NCBI GenBank assembly: GCA_020726505.1
Contig: JAHLEZ010000017.1
Location: 1,674,001-1,738,000 of the forward strand
From: Leptodontidium sp. MPI-SDFR-AT-0119
Taxonomy: Eukaryota > Ascomycota > Leotiomycetes > Helotiales > Leptodontidiaceae
DNA: 64,000 nucleotides
Direction of reading: 5' to 3'
Shown piece after piece: positions 21,280-32,787 of this stretch. Position 1 is the first letter of the stretch, and every line of letters begins with the position of its first letter. Below the pieces are notes generated by a model. That model was not told where the DNA came from, ran no database searches, and saw nothing but the letters and a program-made list of their open reading frames with translations. A program made the position numbers and the translations under genes.

Positions 21280-21641
21280 AGAGGCCAAGGTTTGTTTTAT
21301 TTCTTATAAACTTATATATATATAAGCTAACGTTTATTATAATAGGTCTTTCTCTCTATTACTTGTCTCACGACAAAGTAAATAGAGTTATCGAAATACA
21401 CGTGGGATGGATTAAGGAGGCTTTTAGGGCTTCTATTAAGCCCTTATTACAAGTAAGAAAGAGGGTTAGGACTAGAGTGATTACAGGGGGTGCAAAGTGG
21501 GCCGCAAATAACGATTTGGGCCTATTATGTCGTTAGGCTAGAGGGGTTGTTATTTTTAAAGAAGTTGAGTTAAAAGAAGACTCTTTTATAGAATCAGAGA
21601 AAGAGATCTTAGACTCGGATTCTAATTATCACTTTTTGTAA
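21280..21641 (+). pseudogene. second, convergent ORF of transposon A (unknown protein)
   Basis: A plus-strand frame reads HVGWIKEAFRASIKPLLQVR, then VITGGAKWAANNDLGLL, one TAG, then VVIFKEVELKED, FIESEKEILDSDSNYHFL, and a stop at 21639-21641. Copy B keeps the same protein-level pattern at about 35080-35330 (VITGGQKWTVNNDLGLLFR, AKGVITFSEIKLK) despite many RIP changes, which argues that it was coding. It ends about 80 bp from the 3' end of the transposase gene on the other strand. No family recognised; the N-terminus is not resolved. Confidence 0.5.
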
Positions 21642-21719
21642 AGCACTTTTATAACTGCTACGCTAGCTACCGCACTAGCAAAAAAATACAAAATCTAACT
21701 AATGAAACTACCCTATTAA

Positions 21720-24388
21720 ATCAAGCTAACTCGTCTACCTCTACTACGTTCCCTTCCGGTATAATATCAAACTCTTTCATCCACTTCTCGGAAATAGACC
21801 TATGGCCGCTCTGCTTTTTAACACACCAAGCGGCTTGTTTAACGCTAAGCCCTTTACGGTAAGCATCTATAAACCTATAAGCTCTATTGATATATCTCCG
21901 TAAAGTATCAATAGGGCAAGATTCAAGAGCTTTTAAGTAAACCTCTTTAGCCTAAAAGAATATAAGTTATAATTCAAAAGGGTAGGCCAGGTGTGACGTA
22001 CCTCTAGAAAGCTATTCTTCCAAACCTGTCGATAGAGGTTTTTACAATACGCCCAATACATCTCAATTAAGTTTAGCTCACAATGAAACTTCGGTAAAAA
22101 GAGACACTTATAGCCCCTGTCTAATAGGAGCTCTTCAAGAGCTGACTTTTGCTCAAAGAAGTCTTTATAATTAGCGAGAATCCTCGCTAAACAACAAGGT
22201 GGCTTATTAGTCTTCTTTAGAGGCCAAATTAGACTATTAGCACACTTATTAAGTGCTACGCACTTCCCCCTTGGAAGCTTGCCTTCGGGTAAACAACCCC
22301 TTTCGGCAAGAATCTGTTTTAACCCCTTTAGGACTAAAGTAGTAGTTATTACTACTTTAGTTCTCTTGCCTTTTTCTTTAATTCTTTGAGTTATAACAAG
22401 CTGAGTATTAAGCTCTTGAAGTGTATTAATAAGACTTCGAGCTCGCTTATTCTCGCTTATATTAGGGGGGAAGTACGTATCCTTTTGAGGTAAAGGAGCA
22501 CCTCCTGCGCTAGAATTCATAGCAAAAGCGTTTAAAGCACCGTCTCCTTTACTAGCGTGAGCACTTGATTAGTCGAAAACGAAAACAGCTACCTTATTAG
22601 GGTGCTTTTCTTCGAATATATCGATCGATTCAGCGACTTGAGTAAGTAATTGCTTCGTATCCCAATACTCGGTGCCACCTCCTAGATAAATGATCTTCCG
22701 AGCATCTTTTTGATCAATCGTAAGCCTCCCTTTAAGAGATATAAAGTCAGAAACGTGAATAAGACCCCCTGCTCCTTTTGAAGGCATTTTTTGTTAATTT
22801 TCGTTAAGCTAAATTCGCTTAAAGAACTCTTTACCGTGAAAGGTGCTTTCGTCGTGGAAGTATAATACGTGCTCTTTAACTCCTTCGGGTAGGATTAGTG
22901 GAATAGCTTGTAATAGGCCATTAGCGTCTTCTTTGTAATTAGTCGAAAGAGCTTGATAATAAGTTATTTGCGGAAGGAATTCCTTTTGACGATATTCGAT
23001 AACGTCGTCTCTCTCGTGACCGTCAACGTAAACTCCTCTTTTTTCTTCGGTAGTATAAAATCCAAGGCGATTTAACCACTTATAAGTAGCTGTTTTACCA
23101 AGAGGTTTCCACTCTTTAGCCTTTTTCCCGGGTTTTTTACGTGTAGCGGTAGTAAGACCTAAAAGAGGCTTTTTAGTCTTTTTAGCCGAGGCAAGTAAGC
23201 GAGGCATAATTTCCGTATTAAGAGCGTTTCAAAATCCCTTTAGAGTAACTGTAGCGAGCTTTTGCGTCATAAGCCATGCCCTACACGCCTTAAAGACGTC
23301 TTCGTTGTCTAAATAAGACCGATTTTGTTACTTTCTTCCTCGAGTTTCTAAAGGAAGTAATCTGTGCGTTCGATAATAAAGAAATAGAGCTCTAATTTTA
23401 CGGGCAAGAGTTTTTCCATCCCCGGTTAAGTGATTACTCTCGGCTACAAGAAGAGACGCCTCAATTCTACCCCTCCGAGGACTCTTTTCTAAGAGATTTT
23501 GGACGTATTATTAAATAAGCGAATATTCGAAGCGTATACGAGGCAATAAGTTGAGTTGTTTACTAAGAAGTTGCTTTTTAATCGATTCTAAGACCTCTCA
23601 ATAGGTTTTAGAGGGTAGCTCAGATGTGAGATTAATTGCCTCTCCCATAAGCGAGTCTAATAAGAGCTCGCTTCGGCCACTGTTAATAAACTCGATATCG
23701 TTCAAATCGTTTAACTTAATTAAGTCATCTTTAGCATGTATTTCCCTCTTAATAAGCTCTTTAAACTTTGAGTCGTAGTCGGAATTGTTATCGTCGTTAC
23801 TTAATATATTATATATATCTTCTTAAGGAAGTAAAAGAGGCTCTTGCGGAGGTAGTAGAGGTCTTGGCGTAAAGAAAGAAGTGAGAGGTTATTGTTTTGA
23901 AGCCGGTTTGACGATTGTAGTCTTATTTGAAGGTTTTTGAAGAGCCTTTTGACGATTTAACTCTCTTTGGGCAGCTCTAGCTCGCTTGCGAGTTGTTGAA
24001 CCTTTAGCTTTAAGAGGTGCTAATTTGCTAGCGTGAGGTCCCTTTGGAGCTAATTAAACAAATTAGTTAATAAACATATATAATAGATATATTACTTACT
24101 AAAAGTTAGTTTATCGAGCTCTTCTTTAAACAGTAAAACCACTTTACTGTCTAAATCGATTATTAACTGACGAAAGTACTTAGAGGTTTTAAACTCTTCG
24201 CTTACTTCCTTCTCAATATCTGATTCGTCGATTTCCTCCCTGTCTAGCCTATCCGGGCCTAGCTCTTTAAGATCTTGGTCTAAATACTCATTAGCACAAG
24301 TAATATCATCTTCTTCTTCTGTCTCACTCTCTTCTTGGCTCTCTGATTCACTAATTACTTCCCTATCTTCCGATTCGCTAGTACTATT
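21720..24388 (-). pseudogene. transposon A transposase, main part
   Basis: DDE transposase of the IS630/Tc1/mariner type, continuing from the first 64 codons at 30374-30183. An acidic Ser/Glu-rich region comes first (24388-24120), then a 50 nt intron at 24099-24050 (GTAAGT...TTAACTAAT...TTAG). It continues with a Lys-rich region, GKTATYKWLNRLGFY and GVYVDGHERDDVIEYRQ near 23000-23100. Catalytic segments are YFHDESTFHG (about 22850), VAVFVFD (22573-22590) and FHCELNLIEMYW (about 22065-22095), then a C-terminal basic part ending near 21725. In-frame stops include TAA at 22569-22571, where copy B has CAA. Family knowledge: this GHERxDVxxYR / FHCELNxIEMYW transposase is widespread in fungi. Confidence 0.82.
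24376..24388. repeat. LINE 2 target-site duplication, 3' side
   Basis: CGCTAGTACTATT, repeated exactly at 30170-30182. It is followed by the oligo(T) that represents the LINE A-rich tail. Confidence 0.88.
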
Positions 24389-24603
24389 TTTTTTTTTTTT
24401 TTTTTCCTTTTAACGTGCTGTATTAGTTAGAAACTATGTAGCACGGCTAGTCTACTAGCGTGGCTAATTATTATATACAAAATTCAGTTCGAATTAGACT
24501 GCGACTGTACATTTGGGAACATTCTCCCTATAACTTATAAGAAAATTAAAATCAAACAACAAAGGAAATAACTAAATGAAAGTACAAATTAAGGCCTAAT
24601 AGC

Positions 24604-27600
24604 CTAATCTTCTTCTTCTTCTTCAATCCCTAGCCTCTCTTGGTGCCATTTCCTTGTACATATACTAGTCTCTTTTAAGAATACTAGTATTTCTTTAATT
24701 CCAATTTGCGTATGTAATAAAACGGGAATAGTAATAGTCCTAATTTCTAAGTTGCTTTTAATACTAGAGTAGAGTTTTTTACGCTCTAATTTATAGTATT
24801 TACAACTAAGTAATAAGTGTTCTGCAGTTTCAATACTACCACATCTACACTTGTTATTAGACGCTAGCCCTAGCTTATATAAGTAGGCTTTTAAGTATCC
24901 ATGCCCTAGTTTTAATTGGTAAAAAGAGCTACTTGTTTCTCTTAGAATACTAGTAGGTAAAAGTAGCTTTTTAGCTATTTTGCATGTATACTTTTTAGAG
25001 TACGTTTTTAGGGTTTGAGAATTGATATTTTGAGTTATATTAGCTCCAATTTCATTCTTCTTTTGACTACTTAGTTTAACTCCTAAATACGCAAAAGAAG
25101 TATTATTAGAATTAATAGACGACATAGTAGCTATTTTAGCTAATTTGTCTGCTTTTTCATTTCCAATTATATCAGAGTGACCTGGGACCCAAGCTAAAGT
25201 TATACTAGCATTTAGACTATTAATAGCCTTAGACGCTAATATGGCTCTAATTTGTTGGCTTTGCCCCGGGTTATCAGAGGGAGTTTTTAGTCTTAAGAGA
25301 GCGGCTTGATTATCTGAAAAGACTGTAAAATTATCCCCTTCTTTCGCCGTACTACTAGCGTATTCTATGGCTTGTGTAATAGCTTCTAGCTCGCCGTTAT
25401 ATACTAATTCGGCCTCCCCTAAATTACCTATTTTTGTAAATGTAGGTATAAGGGGATATCCTTGTATATGTGTATAAACAGCTACGCTATAGCCTACTCC
25501 GCACCCTTTAGGAGTCTGAGAGCCGTCTGTATAAATAGAGGTATTCCGACTATTACAAATACTTTGTAAGTATTGTAAGTGAGCCTTAGCTTCGTCTTCT
25601 TTAGATAACTTAGATATTCTAAAAATATAAGGTACTTCTCTTTCCCATGGAGGGAAATAAAAGTGCCTTATTACTTCTAAAGTATTAAAGTCAATTATAT
25701 GATATATTGAATGAACTAGGCTTGAAATAGTAGTAATTGACTTAGGTAAAATACCTAGTAAGTCATACTCCTCATTAGCTCTTGTAATAACCTTTTCAAC
25801 TTCGAGCCTAATAGGGTGTTTTTTACTAAGTTTTAAGGCGCGGAGAATATAGCGCCGACTTATATGATTTAGTCTAATATTAGGTGGAGGTAAAGCTGCT
25901 TCAAGCTCTGATGGAATTATAGGTGCTGTTTTAAAGACCCCTAATATTTTCTTAGTAGCTAGGTTTTGTAAAGCTTGAAATGGTCTAATCATAGCCTTAT
26001 TAGGGCAATTGATTTTCCACCATAATATAGAACCATAGTCGGCTACGCTAGTAACACAAGCCATATATAATTGACGAATTGCAAACGGGGAGAGCCCAAT
26101 AGTAATATTTGAGAGTCGATTTATACGATAAAACATTTGCTTTGCAAGGGAAACTCTAATTGACCTATGATTCTTAAATTTAAGGTTTGAATCAAAATGT
26201 ATTCCTAGCCATTTAACTAGCTTACTAGGAGCTAGTATAGTATTATTTGGAAGTGTAATATTAAGGGTATTCTTACTTCCAAAGAAGTGAATAAGCTCTG
26301 TTTTTTCAATATCAAAGCTAATAGAATATTCTTCCCCTAATTTGACTAATAAGCTAGCTTCTCTTTCCAAAATACTTATATTTTTTTTAAAGCTTTTAGA
26401 AGAGGCTATTAATGCTAAATCATCCATATATGATATTGGCTTAATATTCTTAGACTTAAATAAGTCTCGAATATATATAAGGAATAAAATAGGTGAAATA
26501 GGGCTCCCTTGAGGAATACCTGTATTTACAATTTGAAATTCCTCTAATTTATTATCAAAGGCAAGTTGTAAAATACGGTTTTCTAAAAATGACGAAATCC
26601 ACCGAATTAGACTTATAGGTAATTTCAATTGAGTTAAAACCTGAATAAGACGATTCTTGGAAACGTGATCAAAAGCTCCTTTAACGTCAAGGAATAGAGT
26701 AGTAGTTTTAAGCTTATTTGCCTTATTAATCTCTACTTCTGTTTGTAAGAGTAAAGCTGCGTCAATAGCTGATTTTTTCAGTCTACTACCGATTTGACTA
26801 TCGTGTAATAAAGTAGTTGTTTCAGCTAAGTAACTTAGGCGCTTAGCTAAAATTCTTTCAGAAACCTTACCTAGGCAATTAAGTAATGATATAACTCTAT
26901 ATGCCTTAGGTTTAGAATAATCAGGTTTTTTTGGTTTCTTAAGAATAAACCCCGTAGCCTCTTTCCAACACTTAGGGTGGTACCCTTGATTTATAAGTAT
27001 TGAATAGGTTGTAAAAAAGGCTTCTGGGATAGCTAAATAAGCTTTAATTATAATATCTTGAGTAATTAAGTCTGGTCTAGGGGTTTTACCCTTAATCTTT
27101 GAAGTACAAGAATCCTTAAGTTCTACCTTTGATAAAAGAGGCCATTTCCAAGTATTACTACTTATATATGACGTTAAATCAATAGGCGCTGAAATAGGAG
27201 GTTCAGGAAATAAAGTACTTCTAAAAATATTACACTTTTGTTGGAAAGTCGACTCTAATTCCTTGGTCTCTAAATTGTAAAGACTAGGTATAAGAGAGCT
27301 AGTATTATTTTTTGTATACGCCATAGCTTTAAAAATCGACTGGGAATCCTCTTTTTCTAAGAACGTATTCTAATGCTTTCTTTTTTCAACCTTAATAGTA
27401 TTAAAATACAGGTTTTTAGCATCTTTTAATTCTTGAAAATAAAGGGTATACCCTGAGGCCTTATTTAGACGGTAATATCTTTGCATTGATTTCCGTAGTA
27501 CTTTAAGATCCTCATTCCACTAGGGTTTACTAGCAATTGACTTATAAGCTCTAGGAATAGAGTTTTTAGCCGCTTGAATTATATTACTAGTAAATAGCTC

Positions 27601-28452
27601 CCCTAAGTCGTTAAGCTCTTGATTTGTGTACTTAGAATTTAGGTTATAATTAAAGTCTTGAAAATAAATACTAAGACTTTTACTAAATTTTACCCAATCT
27701 GCTTTCTTTGTATTAAATCGAGGGACTTTTACGAGGCTAGTACTAATACTACTACTATTAAAAGTAATAGTAAATAGTACCCTAAAGTGATCTGAACCTA
27801 GATCTGGCATTATTTGCCAATCTTCGACTTGATTTACTATTCCTTGAGTAGCAAATGTAAGATCTAATACAGAAGGAGCCTCTATATGTGGTCTATAAAA
27901 CGTTCCCTCCCCTGGAGTATTTAATAGGCTCAAAGAGTGTTTTTCAATTAAGTCTAATAGTACTCCTGTATTACCGCTTGGTGGTGTTATAGGGTCCCAC
28001 CACGGGTGATGTATATTAAAATCCCCTAATAATATCGTCTTATTAAGGAGTAAGTCTGGTAATAAACCTATCCTTTGTAAGGTTTTAATACTATTAAGGG
28101 ACTCTGACTCTGGGTGAGTCGTATTATAGACATTAATTACTTGAGTTTTATACTTAACTAGGTCTAAAATGATACAATCGGGGTCTTGTGGTGAGCTAAG
28201 CGCTAGAGTAGTACTAATTGAGTCTAGTACATAAAATAAAACTCTAGGCCTAAGGGGGCCGTAATTCGGGAGCACTTGTTTAAAACTAGGGTGTAAGACG
28301 CTACGAAAGCCGTCTATATTATTACCAATAGTCCAAGGCTCTTGAATTGCTAAAATTGATATATTTAGCTTTATAGCCACTTGGAGAACGTGCTCTGTAG
28401 TAGAGAGACTCTTATTCACATTAATTTGTAGTGTTTTAAGACCAATTATCAT
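24604..28452 (-). pseudogene. LINE 2 ORF2 (endonuclease/RT/RNase H) with two nonsense codons
   Basis: A single frame of 1283 codons from ATG at 28452 (sequence TAATGA, again an ATGA stop/start overlap) to the TAG-type end at 24604. It is broken by only two TAG codons, at 27520-27522 and 27370-27372. Aligned with LINE 1 (KAWWTP, DHWNQF) both are Trp positions (KP.WNE, KH.NTF): TGG to TAG, a RIP signature. Domains: QEPW, GDFNIHHPWWD, SDHFRV; RT DVKGAFDHV, GIPQGSP, YMDD; RNase H YTDGSQ, GELEAI, SDNQA, GHSDIIGNEKADK; CRCGSIETAEHLLLSC. It ends in a short Glu run. All catalytic residues survive. Confidence 0.92.
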
Positions 28453-30024
28453 TAGCTGTGATTGGTTCGTTTATTACAATAGGCCTGCTAGTACTACTAG
28501 TATTATTTGCTTTATTTTTTATTGCTAAGTAAACCTCACATAGCTTGGAATTAGCTATATGAGTAGTACTATTACAATTTGCGCATCTTATACTTAAGTG
28601 TAAACACCTAGTATTTGATTTACAAGTATTACAGCTGTGTTGCTTACTTGTATGATTTTCTGCGCATAAAATACACTTTTTAGCTCTCTTATAGAGAACT
28701 TCAGAGTGCCCAAAACCAGCGCATCTAGTACATTGAGAAGTACTAGGAGTAGTTATGTATTTTACTACTTTAGCTGAAATACCCGCAATATAAAGCCTAT
28801 TTGATATAGCTCTTTTTGCTTGCTCTTGGCTTGGGAAAGCTACTACAATAGTACTTGTTTGTACTAGGCCTGAGTCGCGTTTTTCTTTAGGAGTAGTCCA
28901 AAAGGATTTTCTTACGGGAGTAAAACCTTTGTTAAAGGTTTGAATCTCTTCAGCGACTAGCTTAGAGTTTAATCCCTCTTCTATATTAAACTCCTTAATA
29001 GGGATACTATGAATAGTAACCTTGTATTATGGCTCTCCTCTCTGAATTAAAATCAAATCGGGAAGCACCCCCTTAATAATTGACTCGTTTAAAATCAAGA
29101 ACTCAATATCAAAATCGGGGGTAGTAGTAACTACTAAATTACCCCTTAAAGAAAGGGAAACAGAAGAAACAACTAGTCCTTGTATTCCCTTCTTATTAAA
29201 AGCAGAATTAAGCAAATTGCGCGTAGTAATAGAAGAGAAGGTGTTTACTTGGACATTCCGTGCCTGTAAGAGGGTGTATCTCTTAGTAAGAGTAAACTTA
29301 CCTTTGCCCTTGTCGGTAGGGTTCCTAGGGCTACCCGGAGCCCTAGCCCTATTCCCCTTAGCACCGCTATTACTAGTACTACTAGTTGCTATGCTATTGA
29401 CCTGAGTTGTTATTAGTTGTTGTAAGTGAGCTTTTTCGGCTATTTTAGCCTAAGTAGTTGACTTAGTAGCTTGTGTTTCGATTTTCTTTGTTGCTCTCTC
29501 TAAGTTAGCTACTTGAGAGGCTAGAATAGAAGTCGTATTCTTGATTCTATTATGTTCTGTGTATTCCCTGAATATTTCAAGTAAATCAAGTAGTTTCCCT
29601 TGCTCGTCCCGTGACTTAGTAGCTGAGTATGCTCTTACTAGCAGGTCTCTGGCTTCAAGAACTAGCTTTTGGCTAGTATTACCGGTTTGACTACTTTGGA
29701 AGTAGGTTTGGTTTTGGTGATATTTTCTATTAAAGTCTGTATTGATTCTTGGCGTCTTGTTGATGTGTTGGTTATTGGTGGGGTTGTTTGATGGTCCGCG
29801 CTTTATAGGGGCCAGTTGAGCCGCACTAGTCGATAAGAGCCGAATAGGGGTATTTGCCCCCGGGAGTTGGAAATAGAGCCCCCTAGGTCTCTAGGGGCTC
29901 TAGGAGTAGTCTCGGTCGATTCTACTACTCCTAATAGCCTAGTAGGAAGCTCTCCTAGGTCTCTAGGCGTTGGCGTAGGTGTGGGGGGCTCTGAGGAGTC
30001 GAAGGGGTCGAATAGGGGCTCCAT
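28450..30024 (-). pseudogene. LINE 2 ORF1 remnant (gag-like)
   Basis: It starts at 30024 (MEPLFDPFDSSEPP) and reads to the ATGA overlap at about 28450 with several stops and shifts, e.g. TAA at 29027-29029 in a context (GEP.YKV) where LINE 1 has Gln-Tyr. The knuckles near 28560-28745 read CTRCAGFGHSEVLY, CILCAENH...C and CANCNSTTHIANSKLC. In the first, the final Cys has become Tyr (TGT to TAT), also RIP-like. Same role as LINE 1 ORF1. Confidence 0.75.
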
Positions 30025-30169
30025 AGCTCCCGGCTATTACAGCGGTAATATACCACTGCAAGGCCTAGGGGCAAGGAGATCGGTTGGTTAGGAGGTAGTT
30101 TATAAGATGGAAACAGGTGTGGTTCAAAGGCAGGGGGGTCAAGAGTCCCGAAAAAGTGTGTGATTATTG

Positions 30170-30182
30170 CGCTAGTACTATT
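30170..30182. repeat. LINE 2 target-site duplication, 5' side
   Basis: CGCTAGTACTATT, identical to 24376-24388. Confidence 0.88.
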
Positions 30183-30374
30183 ACTAACTTGACTACTATT
30201 AAAAGCAGTTAGTGTAATAGTAGAGGTTTTAGTAAGACGTAAAGGGTGTGAAGGTAAAGTATTAAATAAAGATTCCGGTGTTTTTTGACGAAAACACTTT
30301 GTGATTAGCCTAATAGGCGATCTAGGGGGTGATTTAGCGAGTGTATTACTTCGATCACGCTTTAAAGGAGGCAT
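30183..30374 (-). pseudogene. transposon A transposase, first 64 codons
   Basis: MPPLKRDRSNTLAKSPPRSP starts the transposase; copy B has the equivalent start at 38380 (MPSSKRNRSNTLAKIPPDSP). The 64 codons end exactly at the LINE 2 target duplication and continue in frame at 24388 through a Ser/Glu-rich stretch. The open frame that runs on to 29955 is a chance readthrough into LINE 2. Confidence 0.75.
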
Positions 30375-30778
30375 AATAGCCTTTGAATTGAGGTGGTGGT
30401 TGTGGTGGCTGTTATAGTTGTAAATATAAGGTATATACGACGTTAAAAATGAAGATATTTTATCTCGCTTAGCCTTAGAGCCTCAAAATTATTTCTAAAA
30501 AAAAAATTTAAAAGTCAACATTTTCGAAAAATATTTAATACAAAATACGTGTAAGGCTTATCGGAATCGATCCCCCTTATTAGATTTTTTTTAGCTTGTA
30601 AAAAAGTGGGTCTTTTACCCTTTTTAAAAAAAGGGACCATTTTTTTTAAAACTTTTTTTATATAAAATTAAAAAAGATTAGTTACTTAATAAATTTTAAA
30701 AAGTGAAAGTTTAGATAAGCTTTTAAGAGCTATTTACAGCTTTTAAATAAAAAAGATTTTTTATTTTCTCCACTTTAA

Positions 30779-30808
30779 AAATTTACTATGTTTGATGCGG
30801 TCTAACTG
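30779..30808 (-). repeat. right terminal inverted repeat of transposon A
   Basis: Ends GTTTGATGCGGTCTAACTG followed by TA; complement of the left end with few differences, most of them C/T. Confidence 0.88.
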
Positions 30809-30810
30809 TA

Positions 30811-32785
30811 TAACCATTTATAATCATATGGTAGGGCCGCAGGAATAATGCTCCAAGCGCCGCTATTCCTAACCAATTAGAAGTTTCACTCTCGAAGATG
30901 CTAACCGTGCTGTAACATTTTGGCAGGAGAGAACATGGGTGAGTATGTTTTGAAGCTGCGCGAAAACCTAGATATAATTGGCTGTTATTCTACCTGACAA
31001 CATGAGAGATGACTCACGTTTTGATAGACGATTCGTTCAGCCTTTAGCCTTTTAAAAGCCTAAGTCAAATGCCGGCTAGCGCTGTGCCTTCCATCGTTAA
31101 GCACAGTTAAGCACAGGTCGATCTCCCGACGACGACACTCCACTTCTCGGCAATTAACAATCAATCCCCTTACACTTCTCACACTCTGTAGTAGAAGCAA
31201 ATGTTTCAAGCCTAACCAACGCGCCCATCCATCCCCGCTCAAGATGAAAGCCTCCTCCTCTTCTATCTAGGGGCAACAGGAATAGATTCAGAAAAAATTC
31301 AAAGTTGAAGACTCGATTACCAGCCATGTTCAGATTCGAAGCTGGATGTGTTAGGAGTAGGAGGGTAGCGTCGTGGAAGTGCAGCCGGTGCAAAGGGGTG
31401 AGCGTCTGTGAACCTCGGTGGGCTATGATGCTGTAGGATGAAATCTCTACTACGTGAGTAAAACGACCCTAGTACTGTGTATGGCCTCCTTACACCTTCT
31501 CGTGTTTAGTAGTACAAATCCTTTTTGCCAGAATTCCAATGCGCTACTTCTTTTAAACGCCGGCTACCCTCAAGATCTATGTTGCGTTAAGCCAGCTATC
31601 GTTACACTAGCGTATAATATAAACCCCACGTATTTTTATTTAGTATACTCTAATGCCCGAATATTTCTTCTGTGGTTTATTTAGCGTTATTAACGGCGAG
31701 AAGAGGATATAGATAAAGCTAATAAGTATAACATCTCGGCTTAAAGTACATAAGTGTGGCTTATAAGTAGTATTTAATACTCGTGTGAATCGTTAACCGT
31801 TACGCTTTCGCCTTCGATTGAGACTATTGCTTTTCGTATTTGTCTCTATCACGAGTTCCTTAGGACTAATTAATAGGGAGTAGCCGAGTTACTTGTCTTA
31901 ATAGTAGTAGTTAGCTAAGTGTTTAAAGGTATAAGAAACTTTTACGTACGTGTAAGTTTCCTAAGACTTATTACGTTAATAGTCGATAGTACTACGAACT
32001 TGTATAATAACGTATATAAAAAGGGGGATAAATTAAGTGACTTGTAGTAATATTAATAGTCGAAAACGCTAACCGAAATAGGTTTAGACTCCGAGCTCTG
32101 GAGCTTAAAGTCTAAGTTCCCAAAGCAACGGCATTACCACAGTACACTAAAGTAATAGGCCTAGATCTAGGACCGAGAATTTACAGGTCTAGGCCTAGGA
32201 AATAAATTATACTTATTATTCGAAAGGCGTACTTATAAGTTTATTAATCTATAAGACTTGACAAAGCAATTTAAGCGAAAATATTTAGTTTATATTAAAG
32301 AAGGGGATCGGTTTTAATATAAGGTTTATTAAATAAGTTATTATATAAATAATATTTTTTTTAAAATTATATAAAGAGTATTTACGGAATTATAATAAGT
32401 TACTCGTTTAATTCTTTTACTTATCTCGATAATACACCGCTATCCCTTTCGGAAGCTCAGTTAAATATAAATTCAAGATATATTTGGAGAAGAAGTATTA
32501 TATATATCTTATAGTAGACTCTCTTGTCAGAGAATGGCGCCTGCTCAGGAGGGAAGGCGTTAAGGGCGTTATTAGAGTTATATTAAAGAACGCGATACAC
32601 GATTTAGTATTTTTAGCTTAAATTAGCGTAAGTCACGAATTTTAATACTATTCCCTATATATATTAGTTAACTCCTAGATCCGAATCTAAGAGCCGACTA
32701 AATGCGGACTTTCCTTCTTAACGTTAAATATATTAATCTTTCTTATAATACTCTTTATTATACGCTAAAGGGAAGGCTCGTACTA
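30811..32785. other. unassigned region: normal-composition part, then AT-rich relic
   Basis: 30811-31440 has ordinary composition and no recognised gene. 31441-32785 is AT-rich, probably an unidentified RIPed repeat, and contains one copy of the GAGCTC palindromic motif at 32088-32106. Confidence 0.4.
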
Positions 32786-32787
32786 TA

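Larger units (their letters stand above)
24389..30169 (-). mobile_element. LINE 2: Tad-like LINE inserted in transposon A, lightly RIPed
   Basis: About 5.78 kb with the same organisation as LINE 1 (ORF1, ORF2, RNase H, acidic C-terminus). The 3' end has an A-rich tail next to the duplication. Joining the host sequence on either side, with one copy of the duplication, gives an uninterrupted transposase frame, which confirms the borders. Confidence 0.9.
20526..30808 (-). mobile_element. DDE transposon copy A (Tc1/mariner superfamily), interrupted by LINE 2
   Basis: The terminal inverted repeats CAGTTGGACCGCATTAAACA and its counterpart at 30808 are flanked by TA (20524-20525 and 30809-30810). 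Without LINE 2 and one 13 bp target duplication the element is about 4.49 kb. Copy B at 34215-39393 shrinks to about 4.44 kb once its own insertions are removed, so the two agree. It encodes a large transposase (minus) and a second, convergent ORF (plus) near its left end. Confidence 0.88.

Noticed and set aside
29955..30374. 139-codon minus-strand ORF as a single gene
   Set aside because: It is a junction artefact: 64 codons are transposase and the rest is LINE 2 leader and ORF1 read in another frame.
30811..31000. Continuation of the copia element on the far side of transposon A
   Set aside because: Translation of this flank did not give the RT segment expected upstream of GAHVDD, so continuity could not be shown.
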